Assembly (NCBI GenBank): GCA_016786725.1
Contig: JAEUVU010000016.1
Span: forward strand, 1-64,000
DNA from: Ferruginibacter sp.
GTDB lineage: Bacteria; Bacteroidota; Bacteroidia; Chitinophagales; Chitinophagaceae
Direction of reading: 5' to 3'
Length of the DNA: 64,000 bases
Position numbers and translations under genes: made by a program. Below the pieces are notes generated by a model. The model did not search any database. It was not told the DNA's origin and was given only the letters and a program-made list of their open reading frames with translations. Below, in pieces: positions 18,300 to 25,985 of this stretch (the first letter of the stretch is position 1; every line of letters starts with the position of its first letter).

Positions 18300-21200
18300 T
18301 TACTTTAAAAAAAGTCCGGCTGAGGTTTCGAAATCCGCCACTTCCAGTTTTCCCATTTTCATTTTAAGTACCTTATCGGCAACATCAAAATAATGGTCGT
18401 CATGAGTGATGGCTATTATGATCTTTCCATTCTGTTTCATATCAGGCAACAGCGTCCTGTAAAAAAAATTTCTGTATTCCGGGTCCTGGTCGGCAGCCCA
18501 TTCATCAAAAAGATAAATGGGTGAGTCTTCCAGGTAACACTGAAACAAGGCCAGTCTTTTTATTTGTCCGCCCGAAAGTTTTATGCTGTTGTACCTGTTT
18601 CCAATGATCTTAACTTTTTCATCAAGCCCCAGCAATTTCAGATAATCGGCAATTTCAGCTTCCCTGTTTGCCATATTAACATTATATAGTTTTTCGAATA
18701 AAAACGCCGGGCTGAAACATACAGAAAAATATTCGCCCAACTCTGAGCTGTGAACAGGCTTTTCATTGATAAAAAAAGTCCCCCCGTCTGGTTTGTAAAG
18801 ACCGGTAAGCAGCTTCGAAAGTGTGGTTTTTCCACTACCGTTTCCACCAATAATAAACAATATCTCTCCCGCTTTTACTTCTACATTTATTGGTCCAACG
18901 GAGAATGGATGCACCTCTGCTTCCTCTTTGTAAGTATAGGTGATTTCTTCTGCCCGTAAGCTATTCACATTTACCATTTTGCTGGCAGGCACAGGAGCCT
19001 GTACATCGAAATTTGCCGGAATATCTTTCAGAAACTGATCAATTCTTTTTTTAGCGATCTTAAGCTGCATTATGCTGGGGATCGCATTTAGCACATTGTC
19101 AATTGGTATAATTAAGTAGAGTAAAATAACTATAAAAGACATGATACTCTCACGCTGAATATCCTTGAAAAAAAACGGTAAAACAAAAACAACAACACCA
19201 AGCAATAAAGTAATTAAACACTCACCGATGATAAATACATCTATATAGCGAATATTTGCAATGGTCGTGTTTTTTCTGAATTCGTTTGCCGCGCCGGCAA
19301 TATCACTTTTATACTCTGCCTTCTTTTTCTGATGCAGGCTTATTTCTTTGAAACCATCGATCATACCACTTATATACCGTACAAAAACGTTCTCAGAATC
19401 TCTTGAGCGGTGAAAGTACTTATCCGTATTCTGCGTAACAACATAGTAAATAAACGAAATAAGGCCAAACACAATAATAATCACAATTGTTGACCAGAGG
19501 GAAACTAGCGAAAGGTAAACAAACCCGCCTACTATGGTGAAGATACCTCCCATGAAAACAACAGCTGTGTGGGCAATTTCGCTCAGCCTTAAAATATCAT
19601 TGTTTAATGACGTGTAAACCCTGCCACGATCTAATGTTTCGAAATTTTGATAAGATGTTGCGAAGATTTTATCGATTAGTTCAAGCCTCAGGTCGTAAAT
19701 CATTTCCATGGAGAATTTTGTTAAGGCCCTTTGTACAAACCGCCTGGACAAAATGTAAACAGCAGCAGCAAGCAGATAGTAAAAAACAAGGTATTTGGTT
19801 TCTAAACCTGAGCTTAAGGAATTTGATACCAGGGTAATCACTGCAATGTTTGCGATACCGGAAACTATGCTTAAAAGCAAGACCAGGGGGAGCAGTTGAC
19901 GAATCTTGCTATGATGCGGAAAAAACAGGTTCAGGGCGTATGCAATAAAGGTTATCACCAGTGCTGCAACTGCCAAAATAATCATGACCTTAAAACTTAC
20001 CGGCGACCAGAGAAACATGTTGTACCAGTTAAACCCGGAAGATGCATAAGGATAGACATAAATGGCAAACAGTAATGGAAGCAGGATAACTGCTGACCAG
20101 CCAAGCCTGCTAATACGCTGAACCGTAATGCCGGCATACTGGCGGCTGCCTTTTGCCACGTCAATAATAACCGTGATCGCAAAACCGATCAGTAAAAAAA
20201 TAAACAAGCCCATGATGATACTCATCATAGAGTAAAATGTATCACTGCTGTCATTTTCAATAGCAACTTTTTCTGCTCTTTTGTCCGCCAAAGCATTTAG
20301 GCATTTTGTAGCTATGACTGAGGTGTAATTGCTGTTTGAATTTGCCAGCACAATAACTCCCGCCTGGCTATCTGGCAAAAATGCCATGCAGCTACTATAA
20401 TTCGGGCCCATTCCCTCACTGTAAATCTTTCCGTCGCCCTTTAAAGAAACACTCCATCCCATTCCATGGCCTGCCATATCGTGAAAAGGCACTTTTATAT
20501 CCATGGTATGCGTTTGCTGTAAGTAGTTTAGAGATGAATCTCCCTGAGTCATTTGAAAAACAAGCCACTCCGCCAGGCTTTTCGCATTTGAAAATAGCGG
20601 GGCAGTAAAACTTTTTCCCCTGTAAGCAGGTGCTATAAAATGCCTGGGATTAAAAAAACCAATTTTGTAACCAGAACTTATCAATGCAGCTTTGCGAGGC
20701 TTTTCAAAGATCGTGTTAAAAAGGCCCAGTGTATCCAATACCTCTTCCTGCAGGTAATTGATATAATCTTTTTGTTTTACGGCCTGTATAATAAGTGTTA
20801 AAATATCATAGTTAATATTACTGTGGCTGTATACTTCTCCCGGCAAAGTGTTTAACTTAATCCCGGGTGTTTTTACAAACAATTGCTTCGCAGCTTCAAC
20901 AGAATTTATATCATCATTAGCCGACAAAATATGAGCTGATATACCGCTGGTATGATGAAGAAGTTGCTGTACGGTTACGATAGCAGGCTCATTTTTATAT
21001 TGCGGGCGAAACCACGGTAAATAGTAGGACACACGCTGATTTATATCTATCAGGTGCAAGGCAGCGAGCTTAGTGATGGCTAAAGCAATAAAAGACTCCC
21101 TGCACTCATTAATCTCGAAAAGGGTTTCAGGCAAAACAGGTCTTTGACTTCCCACCGAGGAAAATCCATAACTTCTTATAGTATACTGTTTGCCTTTAAC

Positions 21201-21362
21201 GAATACAACATTCAGTCCGGGTATATCTCCTTCAACCATTAATCTTTTTATGTCCGCTTCCGTCTTTTTAATTAGAAGGCTGTCCACAGTGCCTCCCTGA
21301 CCATAGGATGTTATGGCGATAAAAAATATTGCAGAGAAAAAAAGAGATTTTAGATTTTTCAA
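18300..21362 (-). CDS. Degenerate serine-hydrolase domain fused to a cyclic-peptide ABC exporter (SyrD/PvdE type)
   Basis: A 1020-residue protein. It begins with a signal peptide (residues 1-22, ending ITSYGQ). An extracytoplasmic domain of the beta-lactamase/PBP4* family covers about 25-360, followed by three membrane segments (about 372-395, 415-435, 455-478). A six-helix ABC transmembrane region spans about 490-760 and the nucleotide-binding domain about 780-1010, with Walker A GGNGSGKTT near 838, signature KLSGGQIKRLALFQ near 929, Walker B IYLFDEWAADQDP and H-loop AITHDD. The NBD and membrane part match cyclic peptide exporters found with lipopeptide and siderophore NRPSs. The hydrolase part has lost its active site: the SxxK motif reads ECRE near 85, the Y-x-N motif reads HSN near 180, and H-x-G reads EGM near 315. 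It is probably a binding or gating domain rather than an enzyme. It lies between the thioesterase and the Dap genes and most likely exports the peptide product. Confidence 0.9.
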   Translation of the reverse strand: MKNLKSLFFSAIFFIAITSYGQGGTVDSLLIKKTEADIKRLMVEGDIPGLNVVFVKGKQYTIRSYGFSSVGSQRPVLPETLFEINECRESFIALAITKLAALHLIDINQRVSYYLPWFRPQYKNEPAIVTVQQLLHHTSGISAHILSANDDINSVEAAKQLFVKTPGIKLNTLPGEVYSHSNINYDILTLIIQAVKQKDYINYLQEEVLDTLGLFNTIFEKPRKAALISSGYKIGFFNPRHFIAPAYRGKSFTAPLFSNAKSLAEWLVFQMTQGDSSLNYLQQTHTMDIKVPFHDMAGHGMGWSVSLKGDGKIYSEGMGPNYSSCMAFLPDSQAGVIVLANSNSNYTSVIATKCLNALADKRAEKVAIENDSSDTFYSMMSIIMGLFIFLLIGFAITVIIDVAKGSRQYAGITVQRISRLGWSAVILLPLLFAIYVYPYASSGFNWYNMFLWSPVSFKVMIILAVAALVITFIAYALNLFFPHHSKIRQLLPLVLLLSIVSGIANIAVITLVSNSLSSGLETKYLVFYYLLAAAVYILSRRFVQRALTKFSMEMIYDLRLELIDKIFATSYQNFETLDRGRVYTSLNNDILRLSEIAHTAVVFMGGIFTIVGGFVYLSLVSLWSTIVIIIVFGLISFIYYVVTQNTDKYFHRSRDSENVFVRYISGMIDGFKEISLHQKKKAEYKSDIAGAANEFRKNTTIANIRYIDVFIIGECLITLLLGVVVFVLPFFFKDIQRESIMSFIVILLYLIIPIDNVLNAIPSIMQLKIAKKRIDQFLKDIPANFDVQAPVPASKMVNVNSLRAEEITYTYKEEAEVHPFSVGPINVEVKAGEILFIIGGNGSGKTTLSKLLTGLYKPDGGTFFINEKPVHSSELGEYFSVCFSPAFLFEKLYNVNMANREAEIADYLKLLGLDEKVKIIGNRYNSIKLSGGQIKRLALFQCYLEDSPIYLFDEWAADQDPEYRNFFYRTLLPDMKQNGKIIIAITHDDHYFDVADKVLKMKMGKLEVADFETSAGLFLK

Positions 21363-21386
21363 CGGTTGGTAAAAGTATAATGGTAA

Positions 21387-22106
21387 CTAAGAGCCAGCAG
21401 CTAACATGGGCCTGGCAGCCGCTATTTTGTCTTCAATAATTTTTTGGATTTTGATGGCGTGATTATAAATAAAAAAATGTCCACCAGGCATTTGCCTGAT
21501 ATCAATATCTCCAGTAGTCTCGTTTTTCCACGGCTCTACTTCCTCGATTTGCATATCTTCCCTATCGCCAAAAATTACCGTCACCGGAATATCGAATGGA
21601 GGGGAAGGTTCATAGTTGTAGGTTTCGAGTAGTGTGAAATCAGCCCGGATGATGGGTTCGAAATAGTTCATAATTTCTTCATTCTCCATGATCTCTTCCG
21701 GCATGCCTTTCAGGCTTTTTATTTTGTCGATAAATTGCTGCTTGCCCAAAAGATGATAACTTTTTTTGAAGGGAACGGAAGGAGCACTTGCCCCCGTTGC
21801 AAATAAATGAAGTGGTTTTTTTAGTCCGCCTTGTTGAATATGTTTGATTAACCTGAAAGCCAGCAAACCTCCCAAACTATGACCGTAAACTGCATAAGGC
21901 TTATCCAAATAAGGTTGGGCCTGTTGAAAAAGATCAATTTCTGCCTGGTCAATATTGTATAACAAAGATTCCTGGGTTCTTTTACCCCGGCCAGGCAGTT
22001 CCAGCACAACAGGTGAATAAACACCAGAAGCACTGTTAAACAATCCGGAAAATGAATATTTGCTCCCACCGGAAAACGGGAGGCATAACAGGTTGATCTT
22101 ACTCAT
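21387..22106 (-). CDS. Type II (editing) thioesterase of the NRPS cluster
   Basis: A 239-residue alpha/beta hydrolase of the GrsT/SrfAD family. It starts INLLCLPFSGGSKYSF, as these proteins do. The nucleophile elbow is YGHSLGG with Ser near residue 75, the acid lies in FGDREDMQ and the His in GGHFFIYNH near the C-terminus. Type II thioesterases remove wrong or stalled acyl groups from carrier domains. It is the second gene of the operon, 13 bp after the antiterminator gene and 24 bp before the exporter. As none of the NRPS parts in view ends in a thioesterase domain, product release must be encoded to the left of the window, or this protein might help with it. Confidence 0.92.
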   Translation of the reverse strand: MSKINLLCLPFSGGSKYSFSGLFNSASGVYSPVVLELPGRGKRTQESLLYNIDQAEIDLFQQAQPYLDKPYAVYGHSLGGLLAFRLIKHIQQGGLKKPLHLFATGASAPSVPFKKSYHLLGKQQFIDKIKSLKGMPEEIMENEEIMNYFEPIIRADFTLLETYNYEPSPPFDIPVTVIFGDREDMQIEEVEPWKNETTGDIDIRQMPGGHFFIYNHAIKIQKIIEDKIAAARPMLAAGS

Positions 22107-22119
22107 TTGAATACATCAT

Positions 22120-22623
22120 TTAACTTGCAATGGTATCCTGAGAAATATGCGCCAATACATTTCTGTTAAGAAAAGGTATCCTCACCAGAATCTTATCTAT
22201 GTTTCTATAATTAACAACCTCACACCGGACACCTAGGAAAACACCCTTTTTAATTTCCACAATCTGGCCCGGAGCAAACCTGCTATCTGAAACTTCCACA
22301 TCCAGTTTCTTATCCGCAATGATCCTTAGCTTATCAATGGTTTCATTGTTTACTTTGGCGATCTCTTTCCCAAATTTTACGTAATACAGGCTCCCGTCAC
22401 ATTCCAGGCTCTGATAATACTCTTCAAGTTTATTCACTTTAATAAATACATAACCGGGGAAAAGTGGTTCGTGCACATATTTTTTTTGATTGCGCCAGAT
22501 TCGTATTTTTTGTGTAAGTGGCAAGAATGAGTGTATCCCCATCTCTGTCAATTGACCAAAAACCTTTTTTTCATGCCTTGGCTTTGTGTAGATCAAAGCC
22601 CAGCCTTGCTTATAACTTTTCAT
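22120..22623 (-). CDS. NusG/UpxY-like specialised transcription antiterminator, first gene of the NRPS operon
   Basis: I start the protein at the ATG at 22623 (167 residues), because the family begins just before the GWALIYTKPRHEKKV motif. An in-frame ATG 16 codons upstream (22671) adds an unrelated segment. The NGN domain fills about 5-100, including LPLTQKIRIW and PLFPGYVFIKV, and a KOW domain follows (PGQIVEIKKGVFLGVRCEV). This is the architecture of NusG paralogues such as RfaH, UpxY and LoaP, which are recruited to RNA polymerase early in one long operon and suppress termination. UpxY in Bacteroides controls capsule operons and LoaP in Firmicutes controls polyketide operons. As the first gene of an operon of over 22 kb it probably lets polymerase read through the NRPS genes. 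The housekeeping nusG is an unlikely alternative, as it lies beside ribosomal protein genes. Confidence 0.85.
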   Translation of the reverse strand: MKSYKQGWALIYTKPRHEKKVFGQLTEMGIHSFLPLTQKIRIWRNQKKYVHEPLFPGYVFIKVNKLEEYYQSLECDGSLYYVKFGKEIAKVNNETIDKLRIIADKKLDVEVSDSRFAPGQIVEIKKGVFLGVRCEVVNYRNIDKILVRIPFLNRNVLAHISQDTIAS

Positions 22624-22671
22624 CTTTAAAAAATAAAAGGTTGATACAGTAGTTGCATTACATTCCCGCAA

Positions 22672-23056
22672 ATGCAGGAAAACGAGAAATTACTTTGAGA
22701 AGGATTTATTCAAACTGAAACACAAAAGATCACAAAAAGTACGGAACGCCTGGTTTATAGGCTGATTTTTTTTGAAATGTATAGCTATCGCTACTGCAAG
22801 GACTTATTCGTTTACTTACACTGATTGATCTTTAATATACCATGAAATTAACATCTATTATTTCATATTAAAATAAAAAAATACTAAAAAATATTTCGGT
22901 TTTTACGAAAACAAAAAAATTAACATATACAGCTTTTCACAGATCAGGAGGTAACATTAATATTAAAGCGGTTGATAATGAATGCGCTTAATACTATAAA
23001 ATCATATTGCAGGTTTATCATCTCAAGTAAAACGCAACGATACAGATATGGGTAAT
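22672..23056. other. Leader/promoter region of the NRPS operon
   Basis: About 385 bp of AT-rich DNA without a gene. It must contain the operon promoter and any site where the NusG-like protein loads. I find no TAnnTTTG element on the minus strand. Small inverted repeats are present, for example TTTCG/CGAAA around 22894-22910. Nothing more can be assigned. Confidence 0.4.
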
Positions 23057-23082
23057 AAAAAAACCCTTCGAAAATCGAAGGG
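23057..23082 (-). terminator. Intrinsic terminator after tRNA-Pro
   Basis: On the minus strand an 8 bp perfect stem (arms CCCTTCGA and TCGAAGGG, 3 nt loop) is followed by a run of seven T. It lies about 14 bp downstream of the tRNA-Pro 3' end and separates the tRNA genes from the NRPS operon. Confidence 0.85.
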
Positions 23083-23095
23083 CTTAGGTTATTTG

Positions 23096-23170
23096 TCGGG
23101 ATGGCAAGATTCGAACTTGCGACCTCCTGGTCCCAAACCAGGCGCGATAACCGGGCTACGCTACATCCCG
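23096..23170 (-). tRNA. tRNA-Pro (UGG)
   Basis: The minus strand folds as a cloverleaf. The acceptor arm CGGGATG pairs with CATCCCG, the anticodon arm is CCTGG-TTTGGGA-CCAGG with anticodon TGG, and the T arm contains GTTCGAATC. The discriminator is A and CCA is not encoded. It is 67 bp downstream of tRNA-Ser on the same strand and probably co-transcribed with it. Confidence 0.95.
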
Positions 23171-23237
23171 AACTTAAAAATATATGATGGGTTTATTGGG
23201 AGCACCCGATCTATTTAAAACTAATAAGAACTTTTTG

Positions 23238-23326
23238 CGGTGAGGGTGGGATTCGAACCCACGGTACAGTTTAACCCGTACGACGATTTAGCAAACCGTT
23301 CCTTTCGGCCTCTCAGGCACCTCACC
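23238..23326 (-). tRNA. tRNA-Ser (GCU)
   Basis: A class II tRNA of 89 nt on the minus strand. The acceptor GGTGAGG pairs with CCTCACC, the discriminator is G, the anticodon loop TTTGCTAAA gives anticodon GCT, a long variable arm (GTACGGGTTAAACTGTAC) follows, and the T arm has GGTTCGAATCC. The long variable arm and anticodon agree on serine. Confidence 0.95.
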
Positions 23327-23367
23327 GAAATTATTAATTACTCTTTTAAAGCAAATTTTTTCTTTCG

Positions 23368-23383
23368 TCCGCCAGCTGGCGGA
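23368..23383. repeat. 16 bp perfect palindrome between tRNA-Ser and dnaA
   Basis: TCCGCCAGCTGGCGGA is fully self-complementary and GC-rich in an AT-rich gap. It looks like a dispersed palindromic repeat unit, but it occurs only once that I noticed in this window, so repeat status is inferred. Confidence 0.5.
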
Positions 23384-23534
23384 ACCTCACCTAACCTGCC
23401 CTTGTTTTGTAAGGGGTGGCAAAAATACAATTCAAACCGGTATCACCCAAAACTAAATGCTAAATCGGGCAACATTTATTGATATTTTTTATCCGTTTGC
23501 TTCCTGCAATATTTCAAAGCTGACGCCATTAAAC

Positions 23535-23563
23535 AAAAAATCCAAATTCACAGGAATTTGGAT
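23535..23563 (-). terminator. Intrinsic terminator of dnaA
   Basis: Arms ATCCAAATTC and GAATTTGGAT form a perfect 10 bp stem with a 4 nt loop. On the minus strand it is followed by a T run (A run at 23535-23540 on the plus strand). It starts 28 bp past the dnaA stop codon. Confidence 0.8.
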
Positions 23564-23591
23564 CAGATATTAAGTGCTCGGTTTTACTATT

Positions 23592-25025
23592 TTACATGGC
23601 TGCCAAATGAACCTTCTGTTGTAATTCCAGTACACTTTCTTTAAATAAGCTGTCCGTATCCATCAGGTCTTTCACCGTTTGGCAACTGTGAATTACGGTT
23701 GTATGATCCCTGCCACCAAAATGTTCGCCGATTGTCTTTAATGAATTTTTGGTAAATGCCTTTGCCAGGAACATGGTTATCTGCCTTGCCTGCACAATTT
23801 CACGCTTGCGTGTTTTTTGGAGCAGCTTATCATATGGCACATCAAAGTACTCACACACCATTTTTTGAATGGTATCTATGGTAATTTCTTTACTTGATGA
23901 TTTTACAAAATTTCTGAGCACTTTCTTGGCTAATTCAAGGTCAATTTCCCGTTTATTTAGCGAAGATTGTGCCAATAATGATATCAAAGCGCCTTCCAGC
24001 TCACGAACATTACTGTTTATATTATAGGCAATATATTTTACTACTTCCTGTGGCATCTCCAACCCATCATTCTTCATCTTTTTCTCCAGTATCTCAATCT
24101 TGGTTTCGTAATCAGGCACCTGCAGGTCGGCACTGAGGCCCCAACGGAACCGGCTGAGTAGTCGTTCCTGCACACCTTCCAAATCTTTGGGTGGTTTATC
24201 GCTGGTTAAAATTAGCTGCTTACCACTTTGATGTAAATGATTAAATATGGAGAAGAAAGCGTCTTGCGATTTTTCGGCACGATTAAAAAATTGCACGTCA
24301 TCAATGATCAATACATCTATCAATTGATAAAAATGTATAAAATCGTTGATGGCGCCATTGCGGCCATGATCTATAAACTGGTTGATGAATTTTTCGGAGC
24401 TTACATATAATACAACCTTGTTGGAATGAAGCCTTTTTACCTCGTTGCCTATTGCCTGAGCTAAATGCGTTTTGCCTAAACCAACACCACCATAAATAAC
24501 CAAAGGATTGAAAGAGGTGGTGCCCGGCTTTTCAGCAACGGTTTTACCTGCCCTCCTGGCTACCCTGTTACAATCACCTTCAATAAATGCTTCGAATGTA
24601 TATGCATGGTTCAACTGGGGGTCGATCTGCATTTTTTTAAGCCCCGGAATTACAAAGGGATTCTTTACAGGGTTGTTTATGACAAGTGGAAAATCCATTT
24701 CGTTGTTTGAATAAGATTTGTAACCCTGTCCCGGTACATCAACGGTTTGTGGTTTATTTTTACTGTTACCGCTGTCAACCATTATCCGGTATTCCAGTCT
24801 TGCGTCTTTTCCTAATTCTCTTTTTAATGTTTTTGCCAGCAGCGAAACATAATGCTCTTCAAGGTACTCATAAAAAAACTGACTTGGTACCTGTATCGTT
24901 AATATTTTTTCTTTTAACGCTACCGGCTTAATGGGTTCGAACCAGGTTTTGAAATGCTGCCACTCTACGATGTCTTTGATTATCTCTAAACAATTTATCC
25001 ATACTTTTTCAAAAGCTTTCTCCAT
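23592..25025 (-). CDS. dnaA: Chromosomal replication initiator protein DnaA
   Basis: A 477-residue protein of normal family length. Domain I starts with the helix around residues 5-25. A linker rich in Asn/Pro/Lys (about 95-145) precedes the AAA+ domain, with Walker A GGVGLGKTHLAQ near 180, Walker B DVLIIDDVQFF and sensor segments including LLSRFRWGLSADLQ. The C-terminal DNA-binding domain carries the DnaA signature GRDHTTVIHSCQTV. It binds DnaA boxes and opens oriC. Neighbours are tRNA genes on one side and a divergent DUF3127 gene on the other; dnaN and gyrB are not adjacent. Confidence 0.98.
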   Translation of the reverse strand: MEKAFEKVWINCLEIIKDIVEWQHFKTWFEPIKPVALKEKILTIQVPSQFFYEYLEEHYVSLLAKTLKRELGKDARLEYRIMVDSGNSKNKPQTVDVPGQGYKSYSNNEMDFPLVINNPVKNPFVIPGLKKMQIDPQLNHAYTFEAFIEGDCNRVARRAGKTVAEKPGTTSFNPLVIYGGVGLGKTHLAQAIGNEVKRLHSNKVVLYVSSEKFINQFIDHGRNGAINDFIHFYQLIDVLIIDDVQFFNRAEKSQDAFFSIFNHLHQSGKQLILTSDKPPKDLEGVQERLLSRFRWGLSADLQVPDYETKIEILEKKMKNDGLEMPQEVVKYIAYNINSNVRELEGALISLLAQSSLNKREIDLELAKKVLRNFVKSSSKEITIDTIQKMVCEYFDVPYDKLLQKTRKREIVQARQITMFLAKAFTKNSLKTIGEHFGGRDHTTVIHSCQTVKDLMDTDSLFKESVLELQQKVHLAAM

Positions 25026-25528
25026 TAGTTCCTTAGCAATTTATATATCGAGTTAAGAATTGTTTCCTTTGGTGCTTGCCGGTAAGTTTTATTTCAAATT
25101 GATTTGGATAAAAAACTTTGGCAGGACAGCGAATATCGAATAAAATGTTGAAAAAAAAATTTTTTATTCATTTGTTTTTTTCTACAAAACCACAGTATTA
25201 ATTTTCAAGGTACGGGTTAGAAAATATATAACCGCCCCGGCCAAAAAATATACGTTGTCAACAACCCTGATTTACAGCTACATCGGCCTGGTTATTGACT
25301 TAATATTTCATCCTTCAACCTACATCTTTTTTTCTTAAGAAATTGGGAAAAAATTTTTTTTGACAACACTTGTTTTATAATTTCCATATCTCATTGACGG
25401 TTTTGATAAAAAACAACTTTTACAATTTTCATTTTTACGATAGTGCCGCTTGCGTTGCAGCCATGGAATTAATTGAAAAATAACAATGAGAAAAAATATA
25501 TCTACTTTTGATTTCTTAAATACTTTAT
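25026..25528. other. 503 bp AT-rich divergent region upstream of dnaA
   Basis: No gene. It should hold the dnaA promoter (minus) and the DUF3127 gene promoter (plus). Two blocks of A-run followed by T-run stand out (25151-25165 and 25348-25361), the kind of sequence that bends or unwinds easily. I looked for clustered TTATCCACA-like DnaA boxes and found none, so I do not call an origin. Confidence 0.5.
25503..25510 (+). promoter_or_regulatory. Possible -7 element of the DUF3127 gene
   Basis: TACTTTTG matches the Bacteroidota -7 consensus TAnnTTTG and lies 18 bp before the ATG. No TTG is present at the expected spacing upstream, so this is a weak call. Confidence 0.3.
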
Positions 25529-25915
25529 ATGAGTTACGAATTAACAGGAAAATTAGTTGCTAAATACGATACTGTACAACGCACCGAAACTTTTAAAACA
25601 CGTGAGTTTGCCGTTGAAAAAACAGAGGATATAAATGGCCGTACCATTACCAACTATGCCAAATTTCAATGTGTACAGGATAAAACTACCATTATTGACC
25701 GGGTTAATATCGGCGATGAGATAAAAGTGTATTTCAACATAAAAGGAAGCAAGTGGGAGAAAGACGGTAAGGTTAATTATATAACCAACCTGGATGCCTG
25801 GAGGATTGAACAGATACTGCAGGCGGGCAATCCAAAAAACGACAGTGAATACCTGGAGCCGCTTGACACCTTTTCGGCTACACCGCCGGATGCAGTGGAT
25901 GATCTGCCGTTTTAA
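25529..25915 (+). CDS. DUF3127 protein with SSB-like acidic C-terminal tip
   Basis: A 128-residue protein. The first 90 residues match the DUF3127 type: beta-rich, with FKTREFAVEK, the YAKFQ strand and GDEIKVYFNIKG, and they look like an OB-fold. A short disordered linker follows and the chain ends DAVDDLPF. An acidic tip ending in (D)DxPF is the hallmark of bacterial single-stranded DNA-binding protein, where it recruits repair and replication proteins. The gene is divergent from dnaA. I infer a single-stranded nucleic acid-binding role; the family has no experimentally defined function that I know of. Confidence 0.85.
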   Translation: MSYELTGKLVAKYDTVQRTETFKTREFAVEKTEDINGRTITNYAKFQCVQDKTTIIDRVNIGDEIKVYFNIKGSKWEKDGKVNYITNLDAWRIEQILQAGNPKNDSEYLEPLDTFSATPPDAVDDLPF

Positions 25916-25985
25916 ACCGCAGATTTAAACGATTTTACTGATTTCGCAGATATAAGATACGTTTTTAGGATAACTACCTAACACT

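Noticed and set aside
18300..21362. Active beta-lactamase giving antibiotic resistance
   Set aside because: The SxxK, YxN and HxG motifs are all replaced, so hydrolysis is not expected.
1..22671. MbtH-like protein in the NRPS operon
   Set aside because: No short frame with the MbtH motifs is seen in the gaps; it may lie outside the window.
22624..22671. Upstream ATG (22671) as start of the NusG-like protein
   Set aside because: The added 16 residues do not resemble the family, which begins just before GWALIYTKPRHEKK.
25026..25528. Candidate oriC next to dnaA
   Set aside because: No cluster of DnaA boxes was found on either strand.
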